Source: Ischnura elegans
Lineage: Eukaryota > Arthropoda > Insecta > Odonata > Coenagrionidae
Length of the DNA stretch: 64,000 nt
Reading direction: 5' to 3'
Assembly: GCF_921293095.1 (NCBI RefSeq)
Contig: NC_060258.1
Span: 10,182,607-10,246,606, forward strand
Part shown: piece by piece, positions 35,951-47,262 of the stretch
How the letters are laid out: each line of letters begins with the position of its first letter
Numbering within the stretch: position 1 is the stretch's first letter
The notes under the pieces: model-generated
The model's input: the letters and a program-made list of their open reading frames with translations, nothing else
Told to the model about the DNA's origin: nothing
The model's database searches: none
Translations under genes and position numbers: made by a program

Positions 35951-37462
35951 GGCTTGGGCACGACCACCGAGAGAGAAGGCCTGAGCGCTCCGCCGTGATA
36001 CGTCACGAGTCGTAAGCGGACGGAGGCAGTGACGAACACTGCCGTTGATAGCGCCAATTTGCGGTAAGAAAACCAAACGATACGTAAACAGACATTTCTC
36101 CGGCTACGATTTCCATTATACAACGTATATACCAGGCACGTCGACTTGCAAAAAATATTGGGGGCGCCCAAACCGGGGGATCATGCCCCGGATAATTTTA
36201 TAAGTAGTGAGTTTTAAGTTTCATAAGCATTTTAAAAGAGTCGTGTGATCAACATTAGAACCCTGATAACTCGAATTCGATATCTGGACACTCCGGGGAA
36301 AATGGACAAGTCTGGCATATTTTTTTCTCACAGCCATAACGAATTTTAGATGGAGCTCGGGCCCCCTCAGGCCCCATGGAGTCGGCACCACTGTTATGTA
36401 CTTACATTTAAAAAATATTAACAGCATATCCCTACCTTTGGAAACATAATTGTTTCGAATGGACCAACGCCTTCGCCGAAAAATCTTCTTTGAAGAGAAA
36501 CAGCTTGCTTCCGAATGCATTCGAAACCTCGAGGATATCATAAAAAGCCTTATGATCAGTAAAACATTTTTTTATAATAAGTGGTACTTATAACAGAGAA
36601 GTCATAGGAATTTTATATCCTTCACGGGGCTTCTACTTTCAGTATCGCTGAAGATAACCTGCTTCTGATATGGGTGTAGTAAGCAAGACTTAAATAATTC
36701 GCTGTGCATATAATGGTTATTAGATTAAAAATATTTGATCTAAAATACCAACTTAGACATGAGCCATATGATTTATCTCGCTTGAAGGTAGCCCATTAAT
36801 TCATCCCCAGCGTTTCACATGCTTTCATAATTTACTACCTACCGAGGAATCATTAATTTAATACCCTCAAAGACTTTAAGATTTTTCTCTGTACACAATC
36901 GCACTTAGATTAACACGATTTGTTGGTACATAATACCTGTGAAAGAACTATACTTAATGCGAAAAAATCTACACGAGGATATGCGCAGCATTCTATATAA
37001 GCGTTAATATGCGAGAATTTCAAAGACATTTAAGTACTATGAAATAATTGAAACCATTAATTATTCAAGCGATAACGCAAATAATATTGAAATCAACCTG
37101 CTAGTACACTCGAGAGTAGAATTATTTCAAGAAACCAAAAAAAAATCGTCTACCTGTCAGTGTTAAGTTCAAATATCTTTTTAATTCACTTTCAAGGACG
37201 ATAAAAATTTTCTGAGGCACACAACATAAGTACACCATTTCTTGAACAGTTGTATTCAATACTGTTGCCCACAAAACCTCCGCAAAAGCTTTTAAACTCC
37301 AAAAAACTTAGCGTTCAACAACCTAATCACCATTTTCACCGCAATGGCTTATGAATATAAACTACTGCAAGCATTGTCGGAAGGCGTGGTTGTTAGCCTA
37401 CGGCTCGTGACGTCTGTGAAATGAAAGGCATCAGGCCTTCTCTCTCGGTGGTCGCGGCTTGG
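35951..37462. repeat. 1.5 kb segment bounded by about 65-bp inverted repeats
   Basis: GACCACCGAGAGAGAAGGCC (from 35962) and its reverse complement (to about 37452) lie within longer arms at 35951-36016 and 37398-37462 that also share a CGTCACGAG.CGTA motif. The right arm is the reverse complement of the left with some indels. The interior holds the MITE at 36136-36389 and AT-rich DNA. Confidence 0.55.
36136..36389. mobile_element. TGCCGACT-type MITE, copy B
   Basis: Same body as 20718-20976, ending CCATGGAGTCGGCACC; here it is in a different position of the locus (intron 1), so it is a separate insertion. Confidence 0.5.
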
Positions 37463-37858
37463 GTCTGTTTCAGCAAGGAGCCCAAATACGGAAGCTGGCC
37501 TGGTAGCGGAAACGGGCAGTTGAGATGGACGAAGTCGTTCCTTGCAAAGATCCGATCTCTATGATTCAAGTCAACAGTGTTGCTTGCCTCGTACCTTATT
37601 CCTAGTCTATATATTCGTCGAAATCCAATGGCCTAAAAAAATACTCGTCATGCGTCCAGACAGTCGATTAATCCACCAAAATAATAATTCTGGTCCCCTT
37701 AACTGAATAACATTTAGTTAATTTAGATCATTATTTAAGTTTTAAATAATAATAATGATGATTGGTGCATTTTAAAGTACATATGTTGACTATTAACTAC
37801 GTATTGTCCTTCAAAACTACATGTATTTCTACGTTTGATACGCGATTGCTATTTGCAG

Positions 37859-38151
37859 TATAAATGCCGCGGGATGCCCACTCGTGGAAGTAAATGTAGC
37901 GTGTACTCTGGAGCGAAAAACCCCGCGCGATATATTTCCGTGTTCACCTCTGAGTTATCGACTCGACGGCACGATGTTAACGAGTGAGAAAAGCAAACAG
38001 GAGCATTTTAAAAATACAACGTCACTGAGGGAGAAACTCCCCTGCCTGCCGCTTGTTTTTGACCCATGGTTTCAGATGACTGACTCACATTGAAAACCAA
38101 GGGCACTCAGTTCCCCTTGGACTTGCGACGGGGGGAAGATGAGAAGTTTGT
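37859..38151 (+). promoter_or_regulatory. TATA-box promoter and candidate alternative 5' exon, locus copy 2
   Basis: GCAGTATAAAT at 37855-37865 and the following 290 bp match 16070-16363, ending at donor TTTGT then GTAAGAG. It lies only 200 bp from the coding-exon acceptor at 38352, so the intron would be very short or the promoter could read straight through. See the copy 1 entry for why the open frame is rejected as coding. Confidence 0.4.
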
Positions 38152-38357
38152 GTAAGAGACGCACCCTCGTTTTCCGATTACATTTCTGGGGGCCTATGCC
38201 TGAGTCCGTTCGAAATATCTCGCATGCGAATGCACTCGCACGATCAATCTCGCACTACGAGCGTTCTATGCGGAATTCGGTATGCCCTCTGAAACAGCAC
38301 CTCTAGATATGTAAACCTCATATGAATCCACTCATTGCATTTCTAGGCGCAGTTAAA

Positions 38358-39428
38358 ATGGCTAGCACTGGCGACACAGTCCAAAACCTTCCTGTTGAAG
38401 AGGCTGTAGCACGAGGTGGGGTGACTGAGATTGAGAAAGGGGCCAGAGATTCAACGGATGAATTGCGCCACTACCAATCCAGCGATTTCGCTTCTTTGCG
38501 AGATGAGATTCACAAAGAGATCACTTCAAGGGACGTTCTGCTCCGAAAACTGGAGGAGAGCGTCACCAGATTATCTGAAGATATCGCTCCTGTGAAAGAT
38601 TACGTGATGGCAGAGATGGAAGAGGAGGATGACGACGCAAGTTCTTCATCTTCAGACACACCTGAAGATGGCGCTCCTCAGGACGGAGACCAGGAAACTG
38701 AAGAAGAGAGAAATATTAGAGCTTTAAATAGATGTGTGGACGTGATGATGAGTCTCACGGAAATACGTGAGAATAACGAAGAGAAAACAAAGAAAGTCAG
38801 AGGTTTTTACGAGAAAATATACAAAGCATCCCCCTTGACCTCTCTTATGCTGAAGTTCCTGGAGAGAAATGGTGGAGTGAAAGTAATAATCGATTGTGAT
38901 TCCAAGGATATCTCCAACTTAGTGAGGGGATTGGCTAACCTGGATGGTGAAAAATGTGCTGGAACAACATTACATAAGTTTGCCGACTTTTTTGAATGCA
39001 AGGTTTACTTGGGAGGTGAGGCTGGAAAATATCAAGTATGGGAAGGGTTGAAATGGGTGGACAAATATCATGACCCTGAAGCATCCCTGTCTCAGAGCTT
39101 GGCACAGATGGTGATGTACTTAATTTTCAAAAACCGAGGTTTTCCTTACAAGTGTGACGATGATCAGTGTGAGAAACTGTACGAGAAAATTGCGCAGGAA
39201 GCATTACAGAAGATGACCTCAGGGGCGTACATGGACTACTTGATTAACGATGCCTTGAGTATGAAAACACCTTTAGGGAGAGAAGTATCGTTGATTTCGG
39301 TCGTCCCGGGAATGCTCGTCAAGCACGGTTCGCAGGGAGGAATGAGGACATTGCAGGAGCAGGTACCTTTCCTCACGTACTTCTTCATGCAACACGTGAT
39401 TCCGAAAATGAGGAGCATAATCAATTGA
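38358..39428 (+). CDS. Paralog 2: coiled-coil protein with degenerate zincin-like C-terminal domain
   Basis: The coding exon runs 38353-39429 after acceptor TTCTAGGCGCAG. I start at the ATG at 38358 (TTAAAATGG), equivalent to the other copies, rather than at an in-frame ATG 36 nt upstream that lies in the intron. Product 356 residues: N terminus MASTGDTVQNLPVEEA, coiled coil about 30-85, acidic Ser-rich linker 86-120, conserved domain 125-356. The HExxH position reads QSLAQ (246-250), followed by MVMYLIFKNRGFPY. Variable segment 221-242. It ends IIN and TGA, one nucleotide before the donor GTAAGT. The full frame is intact, with no stop, and in-frame indels distinguish it from the others, which suggests the protein is kept by selection. 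Confidence 0.85.
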   Translation: MASTGDTVQNLPVEEAVARGGVTEIEKGARDSTDELRHYQSSDFASLRDEIHKEITSRDVLLRKLEESVTRLSEDIAPVKDYVMAEMEEEDDDASSSSSDTPEDGAPQDGDQETEEERNIRALNRCVDVMMSLTEIRENNEEKTKKVRGFYEKIYKASPLTSLMLKFLERNGGVKVIIDCDSKDISNLVRGLANLDGEKCAGTTLHKFADFFECKVYLGGEAGKYQVWEGLKWVDKYHDPEASLSQSLAQMVMYLIFKNRGFPYKCDDDQCEKLYEKIAQEALQKMTSGAYMDYLINDALSMKTPLGREVSLISVVPGMLVKHGSQGGMRTLQEQVPFLTYFFMQHVIPKMRSIIN

Positions 39429-39581
39429 GGTAAGTGACTCACATGGTAAACATTTTATCGGAATAAAGGAATCTTCATGAAAAATCCACAAAACAGATAT
39501 ACTAATTGCAGTCAACTCTTGATTGCAACAGATGCTGATCAGGCAATGTCATATGAAGCATGGATCCCATAAAGCTATAAA

Positions 39582-39827
39582 TCTGTAGAAGTTTCAACAG
39601 TTAATTGGGACAACTGCGGAATCCAACAGTAACTTCTGAATCGAACAGTGAGTGCTGAATCCAACAGTAACTTCTGAATTCATCAATAATTTTTGGATTT
39701 ATTAGATACTGTCAGAGTTTACAGTTATGGTTAGTTTTAACAGTTACTGTTACTTTTTAAATTTACTTTTAGTTTTAACAGTGGTCCCAATTAACAGTTG
39801 AAATTTCAACAGTTTTTTCGCTAAGGG
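39582..39827. mobile_element. Foldback CAACAGT element inserted in intron 2 of copy 2
   Basis: Flanked by a 17-bp direct repeat, TCCCATAAAGCTATAAA, at 39565-39581 and 39828-39844. Copies 1 (18568 onward) and 3 (61566 onward) have a single version of this sequence, so they are empty sites. The right end AACAGTTTTTTCGCTAAGGG matches the family; the left end lacks the terminal CCCTTAG and appears truncated. Confidence 0.7.
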
Positions 39828-39844
39828 TCCCATAAAGCTATAAA

Positions 39845-40400
39845 ACTAATTTCCATCAAATTAAATAATAATTAATAATAACAAAACACATTTTATTTTT
39901 CTGTATATAATTCCTTGAAATGAGAACAAAATATTTTCTATGCTCAAAAATAGTTTATGTACATAGTCTAAAGTTTTTAGTAATAAAATGATAAAACGTA
40001 TTGCACAGTCCACGGGTTAGATGATAATAACCACATGTTTCAATGCTTAGCATTATCATCAGGTGAAATATGAATAACAAGTGAGTTGCGCCACAGAACC
40101 TATGTTGCTATATATTAATTGTCGAGAGGGGAGCAGATGAAAGATTGGTTGGGGTGAAAGTAGGTGGTCATAGTACGAAAGGTTAAATGGATAAAACTGT
40201 AGATATTGATGTATTACCTACTATCAATTTATCTTGGTGAATTCTATTATGTAAGTTGTCCTTTCTCAAATACCCTAGGTTCTTAATAAATTTTGCATTC
40301 TTAGGTTAGGTTTTCATGTTTACAACATAAAGATTAAGGTGTGCCTGAGGGTTATCCCATTTCTCCCGTGATATTTATTATCCTCTCCTGGGGCACTAAT
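39845..40400. other. Intron 2 of copy 2, aligned to copies 1 and 3
   Basis: Matches 18580-19140 and 61580-62235; noncoding. Confidence 0.5.
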
Positions 40401-41051
40401 AGGGTAGTTTCCTTCATCAAAGAAAACGAAAGGCATTGATTGCGATTCGTTACCCACCATTAGTGTATTCATAATATACAAATTATTTGGTTTTAGAAAT
40501 ACCGGTTTAGACGAATGGCAAGGGTCAAATTTTATCCTCATTTGAAAAAGGCCAGATTGGCGCCCATGCGATTCCACTCCGCGTGATGTCACAGGGACCT
40601 AGTTTCTACACGAGAGGATAGGAGTTATACATCGTCTGAGGTTATCAATGCATGCATGAGCCACAGAGCTCAGGGAAACATGTCTTAATAATCACCTATT
40701 AAAACTGGCTAAGGTCGGAAAGTTTTCTTCGTTTGATAAGGTATTGATAAACCTTTTTTAAACCAAGCGCTACCATTCAGCAAGGTACTCAGCTATCCGC
40801 TAGCATCCTGCGTCCTATCAGCGCTCAGAGCCTCGATCAAGGTCACCTCACAAGGAGAGAGAGGGAACCAGAAATGCGTCGCACGGACTTTCCTACTTAC
40901 GCGTCGCGTTTTTGCGCGCTTGAATTTTTTCATTTTCATTTAATCGCGAAAAATAGATATCGTCATTTAAAAATCTAAAAGCGCAAAATACGTACTCCAG
41001 GAGTAATAATCTTTCGATTTGGGCAATAGAAAAATAATAGGAAACCACCCT
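40401..41051 (+). mobile_element. AGGGTRGTTTCC MITE, copy B, with defined AT target duplication
   Basis: Starts AGGGTAGTTTCC and ends GGAAACCACCCT, flanked by AT on both sides. Copy 3 at 62231-62240 has the uninterrupted site CACTAATTCATGGG, so insertion added 651 bp plus a 2-bp AT duplication. An AT duplication is known for the ISL2EU group; that assignment is inference. Noncoding. Confidence 0.8.
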
Positions 41052-42244
41052 ATTCATGGGACCCAATTGTAAGATTAATATTCAAAAGAGGTAACTGCTA
41101 CTTTTAGGTAAAATGCCTGCTATACTCCCCATGTTGCCATCTATTTTGGAAATTCAGTATGTTACCTCTCCCCAGATTATACATTAGGGCTGCAACTTTT
41201 TGTGCAAATAAGAATATTTCCTATCATGCAACCAATGACGATTATCGCTGTTATTGTACTAGGAGTGCTACAAGCCTCTACCAAACATTAATAAGAACTA
41301 AAAACCTGAGTTATGCCCCATGGCACATGGGCCTATTGTTAACACATTGATCTCCACGCAAGTCATACTGACCGGCTTCCGAGCGACCGTTTCAAAGTGG
41401 ATTTCTGAAGCCGCGAGTGACCGGAATCTCTTGCTAACGTATGGGCCATGACCGTTGTGGCGTCCGAATGTAAATATGTATTTTAAAGTAAAGTACAAAA
41501 ATAAATTTAATGTTTTATGATCCGGGAATACTTAATGGAATGAAAAACACCAATGGCGTCAAAGGACATATCTACTAAAAGCATAATGGCGGTAAATGCG
41601 TCCACCAGGAAATTAAGGGAATATAGACTATGTCCCTCTTTAAGTGCAACCTTTGTGAATTTCTTTCGAAACACTTATTTCTGTGGACAAGTTTCTTCAA
41701 ACGTAACCTTTTTTTTTCTTTGTTTCACTGTTGCCTTGGTTTCACGAATACGTATTCACAGCAAGTGTCAGCACGCAATTCACGTCTGAGATGGCGAATC
41801 GGTATGGAATGGGAATGAAAGTGTGGAAAAGCACAATAAAAGTTTTCCTAACGATCCTTCAAATGAATTTCAATTTTGAATTCTATTTTTACATAAATTA
41901 TATCTTGTCAATTACCAAATTAGCAACAGCGAACAGTTAAGGAACAAAGTATTCGACTAGGGAGAGAACAGGCATGAAACAGACAAGGTGTTCAAATTTT
42001 CATTCTGCCAACAGTCGCCTGCCATTTGTCACTGGGACAGCAAACAGGGATATCTAACAGCCTAATAAACGGGTAGCAAACTGACAGCGTACAGTCCCCC
42101 ACCTGATCACTGGCTGTGGTCCAACAAGTAACGAAGAGACAATGCCGCTTCCTTAGCAGGGAGAGAACTGACAAGTAACACTCTTCTCGCAGACAAGGAG
42201 AAGGCGTTCTAATTTGCAGTGTACAAACAGTCAGTCGCCTGACT
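41052..42244. other. Intron 2 of copy 2
   Basis: 41052-41345 matches 62230-62510. 41930-42244 has imprecise direct repeats (CAGACAAGG with TTCTAATTT). No gene. Confidence 0.4.
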
Positions 42245-42490
42245 CAAGGGCGTACCCAGGATCTAAACTGGGGGGGGGGGGGACAAGCCATGGTTGTTCA
42301 AGTTGTAGGTAAGATTAAAGCATGGAAAAGGCAAATGAAATCAAAATTTCAAGGAAACTGTAACAGTTCTTCAATAGTTTTCAAAATTATTTGCCAGGAA
42401 AATTATTATTTTCCTTAAAGACTTTTGTTATTTTTGCTTCAAGGGAGGGGGGCAGCTGCCCCCTCATGCTCCTCGCTGGCTACACTCATG
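42245..42490. mobile_element. G-tract MITE with CAAGGGCGTACCCAGGAT end, copy A
   Basis: Begins CAAGGGCGTACCCAGGAT followed by a G run and GACAAGCCATG. Reversed relatives lie at 58549-58785 and 59170-59395. The opposite end is CCCCCTCATGCTCCTCGCTGG. Confidence 0.5.
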
Positions 42491-42603
42491 GCCTGACTGT
42501 TGTCACTTTGACAAGGAACAGGGAACCAATAGCCTACTGAACAGACAAGGAACAGGCATTATTGTTACAGAAATTGACAGTGTAAGAAAGTATTGGTAGT
42601 ATA

Positions 42604-42790
42604 CATCGCATATACAGTAGATTCCGTTTACTGGGTCCACCGCTTAATTGGGGCAGCCGCTTAATTTGGGCAGATCTTGAAGAACAGAACCCAGTAGAGG
42701 AATATCCCAGAGTATTCTCCGCTTAATTGGGACAGCATGCTGCTTTATTGGGCCATGAGTCGGCCACATAGACTCTATACTCGCGACCAA
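42604..42790. mobile_element. Possible pogo/Tigger-like terminal fragment
   Basis: ACAGTAGATTCCGTTTACTGG followed by repeated CCGCTTAATTGGG..CAGC motifs is the style of pogo/Tigger ends. Only one end is visible. Confidence 0.3.
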
Positions 42791-43471
42791 ATTAAAATTT
42801 TTTGTTTTCAGAATACCATTTTTTTATATTTCACAGCCAGAGAGCAGGCCCGGACGTAAAACACAAAGAGGTGATCGCTCTTGACTAGTTTGCGGGTCAA
42901 GGCGGATGATTTTTTCTCTGTGGATCTTTTCCACGATTGTGCATTGCGATTGACTCCCGCTAAAAGTTATTACCGCTGCTAGTCCTGGTGTACTTCAAAC
43001 CATTCACAATGGTTGGATCTTACATGAAGGTTTGCACATTAGGCTGGTTAAATTTCTTTCATGATGTTTTTACGAAAACTTGTCATTTAAATTATTCGTT
43101 AAAATACGGATATTTCGGACTCAATTTTCCCACTCACAGCTATTAGTGGGCCCTGAATTTTGCTAACGATAGGTGATTTCATGAGAGAGAGCACCATCGT
43201 CGCTGCGTTGAGTATCACAGGGTCTGTCGCATCTTTTAAGTTTTCTGTTAACATTCGGCCTGTGATTTTTATGGTATATATATATATTTCTGCTTAAAAT
43301 GGCATGTGCGAATTTGACAAATGAACCTTGAAAAAACGGTGAATTTTATAATGAAATAGGAGGAAGAACCTTGACTGATAATATTAATACTAATTATTGC
43401 ATTTTATTTTATTAATTAATGAGGGCCAAACAATTTTGTTACATATCTGTTTTGTTTCCTTGCTTCAACAG
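42791..43471. other. Intron 2 of copy 2 before the 3' exon
   Basis: 42905-43010 carries the relict exon also seen at 22345-22437. 43150-43471 aligns with 20985-21302 and 63535-63858. Confidence 0.45.
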
Positions 43472-44383
43472 GTATGAAGAATGTGCCTTCAACAAAACGT
43501 CTGAGATGAGTGCCTTGAAGTTATTGTTCTTAAGTTCCTGAAATTCATTGTCTCGAAGATGAGATTCGTGTTTTATTCCGCGTCAGTCATTTTGGTGAAC
43601 CGGGAGTTGAACAGTGGCTGGCCACATGTATCAATGCTTTCGCAATTGTTACCTAATCGGTGCTTGAGTTAAAGCCTTTACATATATGCAAAGATGGATA
43701 TTATTGTTTTAGTTTCGTAATTATTTTTATTGTAACATGCCATTTTAATTTTTTAATGCCTTTATCATAAATCGCACAACTGCTTAGATGCAATGTTTGT
43801 GCAATAATATCTGCATTCTGAAATTATAATCATTTTTTCATTACTTCAGGTGTTACACTGATAAAAAGAACATTTATTCTCCTTAGTAACACCTGTATAT
43901 TGTATTTATCCTAACCTATAATGGCAGAAAAAAAAGATTGGGAATTTAATTTTTTTAAAGAACGTAGTACATTCAGAGTATATTTTATACTAATTGTTAA
44001 TTCTCCTATTTTATGAAAGTGTTTTACATTCTCTGGAAATGAGATCTAATGTCTAGGTACTTTATCTTGAAAATGACACACAGAAATTATAATTAGTTAG
44101 ATTGTGGAACACCTTAAAAAATACCATATTTTTGTAATTGAATACATTAACAATGCTTTGGTTTCCTTCTATAGCCTTGATTTACCTATTTTGTCTTATA
44201 GCCATATATTTTTCCTATTTCTGTCTTTCATACCTGAGAATAAAGACACGGTATCGGTTGGCTAATGGATGTATTTTGTATAACCATTGCTAGCCATAAA
44301 TGAATGTTCTAATATTATGTACACCATTATGTTTTTTCAAATGATTTTGTAATTTGATTCTAATAAAAGAAGAGATTTATTCT
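43472..44383 (+). other. 3' noncoding exon of locus copy 2
   Basis: Acceptor TTGTTTCCTTGCTTCAACAG, then GTATGAAGAATG and CTTCAACAAAACGTC. Conserved with 21303-22245. AATAAA at 44362. Confidence 0.5.
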
Positions 44384-44861
44384 TACTTATTTTTGCATAA
44401 ATACCCAAGATTTCACTCCAAGGAAAATCATAGTTGGTGAGTGGCAGATATATATAAGTGTGTCTTGGCGGAATCTACCATTGGACAACATTTTACATGC
44501 TGCAAGTAGCACGAGAATATATTTAAACCTCTCGCTACGAAGCTCTTTTTTGGGGTGGAGTGACCCTGGAATTTTCTTCCCTCAGATTTGGAACCCTGCT
44601 CAACACTTACCCTAGCCGCTACACTAGACCCCTTCTAACCCTATCATAGCACGAATCTACGGTCAATTTATTCTGTTACCAGTGTTTTTTTTAAAACTAA
44701 TATTGCTTTTGATTTTCAACAATTTACTCTTCTCAAAGAATTACGAACAATTCATTTCATAGTATAAAAAAATTGTAGCGTCCACAAATAATACCATCGA
44801 AAAAAACTATTGACAATATAACAACTTGGCAACGGATTCCTGCTGTGAGGTTGGTCATAAA

Positions 44862-45440
44862 TACGATATCTATTTTTCATGATTAAACTAAAAGTGAAAT
44901 ATTTCAAGCACCCGAAAATGCGACTGCTAAGGAGGAATGATGGGAAAAGCCCGTGTGACGTATTTCTGTTTCCAGCTGTCGGCGTGTGAGGTGACATTGG
45001 GTCGAGGCTTGAGCGCTGATACGACGCAGGTTGCTAGAAGGTAGCAGAGTACCCTGCTAGCAGGTAGCGCTTGGCTTAAATAAGGATTATTATTCCCCTA
45101 TCAAACGAAGGAAACTTTCTAACCTTAAGCGATTTTAATAGGTGATTAATGAGAGATGTTTCCCTGACTCTGTACGTCATGATATGCATTGCTAATCTCA
45201 GAGATTTGTAAGACTCCTATCTACTTGTATAGAAACTAGGTCCCTGTGACGTCACGTTGAGTGGCATCACATGGGCGCCAATCTGGCCTTTTTCAAATGA
45301 GGTTAAAATTGACCATTATTGCCATTCGTCTAAACCTGTATTTCTAAAACCAGGTAATTTGTATATTATGAATGTACTAATGGTGGGTAAGGAATTGCAA
45401 TAAATGCATTTCGTTTTCTTTTGATGAAGGAAACTACCCT
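44862..45440 (-). mobile_element. AGGGTRGTTTCC MITE, copy C (minus orientation)
   Basis: Ends GGAAACTACCCT at 45440; the other terminus is missing. Carries TGTGACGTCACG at about 45247. Inserted beyond the 3' exon of copy 2. Confidence 0.65.
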
Positions 45441-45520
45441 ATTGCTACCTCAGCAGTCATTTCCCTTCCTATAGCCAAAGTCTGGTGGTTAGCGTTCAAA
45501 AAATCAGCGACAGCTACACC

Positions 45521-45660
45521 TGACGTCAGTTGTTCTGCATATAAAAATGCCGGTCGGCACCCTGGTATTCAATGAAGCAGGGACGAAGACATAATCCGGG
45601 CTCATCGCGACAATCTGGGCAGAAAGGGGTGATGTTCTTCCTGTCTCCTTTAGTGTAACT
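45521..45660 (+). promoter_or_regulatory. Orphan core promoter: CRE, TATA box and initiator
   Basis: TGACGTCA at 45521-45528, TATAAAAA at 45540-45547 and an arthropod-style initiator TTCAATG with its A at 45571, 31 bp from the TATA start. This is the expected core-promoter geometry. A 29-codon frame starts at the ATG at 45572 and ends with TAA; it matches nothing. The downstream gene, if any, is not identified. Confidence 0.35.
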
Positions 45661-46675
45661 AACGAGGCAACGCTATTGTTTCCGCCTATTCCCCGCCATC
45701 GACGGGAAAATGAGATTTGGGGGGCTTTGGTTGTGGGTGGACGTGAGGAAGGGCATATTTGTGTAGGGAGTGTGGTTGAATTTTAGTTCACATCGAGAAC
45801 ATGCGTGGATAAAGGTTGAAAACATTTTAAAGAAACTGAAATAAGTGTTCTAGCTGATTGGATATTGACCGACATATTTGCTTCTAAAAATATTATTATT
45901 CATGGAGCAAGTATATTCTAAAACTTTCACTGATAAATTTCCTTCACAAAAAGGTTTTGCTCAATATAGGTTTACCTCTTATTCAATCTCTCCAGCACAC
46001 CAGAAAATTATGTTAGTTTACGCTCACATATTACAGATTACAGCACCAGCTTTATGAATGCGAATGTCAGATTTCAACATTTCCACACACACACACACAC
46101 ACACACAAAGGCACAATGGTGGAGATTTCATTGGTGAAGCATTGTATTACGCACTGATTACGAACGAAATACTTGACAAAGCTTCGATCTATTACTTGAG
46201 GTATTTAACACAAAATAGGTAATTTAATACAAAGAAACACTGTGGAGAGCTCGCACAGTGTGTCATTGTGTCCGCTGTACTTTTGATATTGTAAGTAACA
46301 ATTTACAATGATGAGCTGATGAAAAATGGTGCAGATATCATTGGTGAAACATAGTAATATGCATATCCAAAAAAACTAGGGGGGTAGTTTACTAAGGGTT
46401 GACTATATTCGAAGAAATACCGCACATCACGGAGGCACGCATGTCAGCTGAACTCTTGAGTTGAGTAGCAGAATCAGAATGCCTTGTGGTAAAACAGAGC
46501 ACGACCAACAATTGAGGAAAGCATGTGAGGGTGGCAATGAAACAATTCTTCAACCTCTGGATCAGAGAATTTTCTGGCAAATTGTGAAATGAACGCCTTA
46601 TACGAGTGGACGGTAGGGTTGAGGTAGGCAAGGTTTAAGAAATAATGTAAGACCTCCCACTGATGAAGCTCAAAT
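45661..46675. other. Intergenic DNA with a CA microsatellite
   Basis: (CA)n at 46084-46107. The minus frame at 46392-46631 has no recognisable domain. Confidence 0.45.
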
Positions 46676-47262
46676 AGGGTGGTTTTTTTACTATTATTTT
46701 TTTAAGTGCCTAAATGGAAGGATTATTACTCGTGGAGCAGTGGAACAGCGAGGGGGGTTTGCTGTGCCCATGTCCTGGAGTGAATGTACTTTACACTTTT
46801 AGATTTTTAAATGATGACATCTATTTTTTTGCGATTAATTGAAAAGTGAAAATTTTCAAGCTCACAAAAACGCAATGGCTAAGTATGAATGCTGGGAAAA
46901 GCCTGCGTGACGTCCCGCTGCCACCACGAGAGGCCACCATGGTGCGAGACTATGAGCGCCACTACGATGCAGGTTGCTGGCAGGTAGCAGAGTACCCCGC
47001 TAGTAGGCAGCGCTTGGCTTAAACAAGGATTATAAATACCTTATCAAATGAAGGAGACTCTCTGACTTAGGTATTTTTAATGTGTAATTATTAAGACATG
47101 TTTCCCTAAGCTCTGTGCCTCATGCGTGCATTGGTAATCTCTGTTTTGATTATTTTGTTAATTAATGATGTAAAACTCCTATCTACTCGTATAGAAACTA
47201 GGTCCTTGTGACGTCACGTGGAATGGCATCGCATAGCCGCCAATCTGGCCTATTTCAACTCA
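46676..47262 (-). mobile_element. AGGGTRGTTTCC MITE, copy D (minus orientation, truncated)
   Basis: Starts AGGGTGGTTT at 46676, interrupted near 46740-46780 by a piece of G-rich repeat, and fades out at about 47262. Carries TGTGACGTCACG at about 47207. Confidence 0.6.

Noticed and set aside
38322-38357. Upstream in-frame ATG of paralog 2, 12 residues longer (a similar extension exists at 60337 in paralog 3)
   Set aside because: The extension crosses the splice acceptor, so these codons are intronic; the aligned ATG five nucleotides after the acceptor is used instead.
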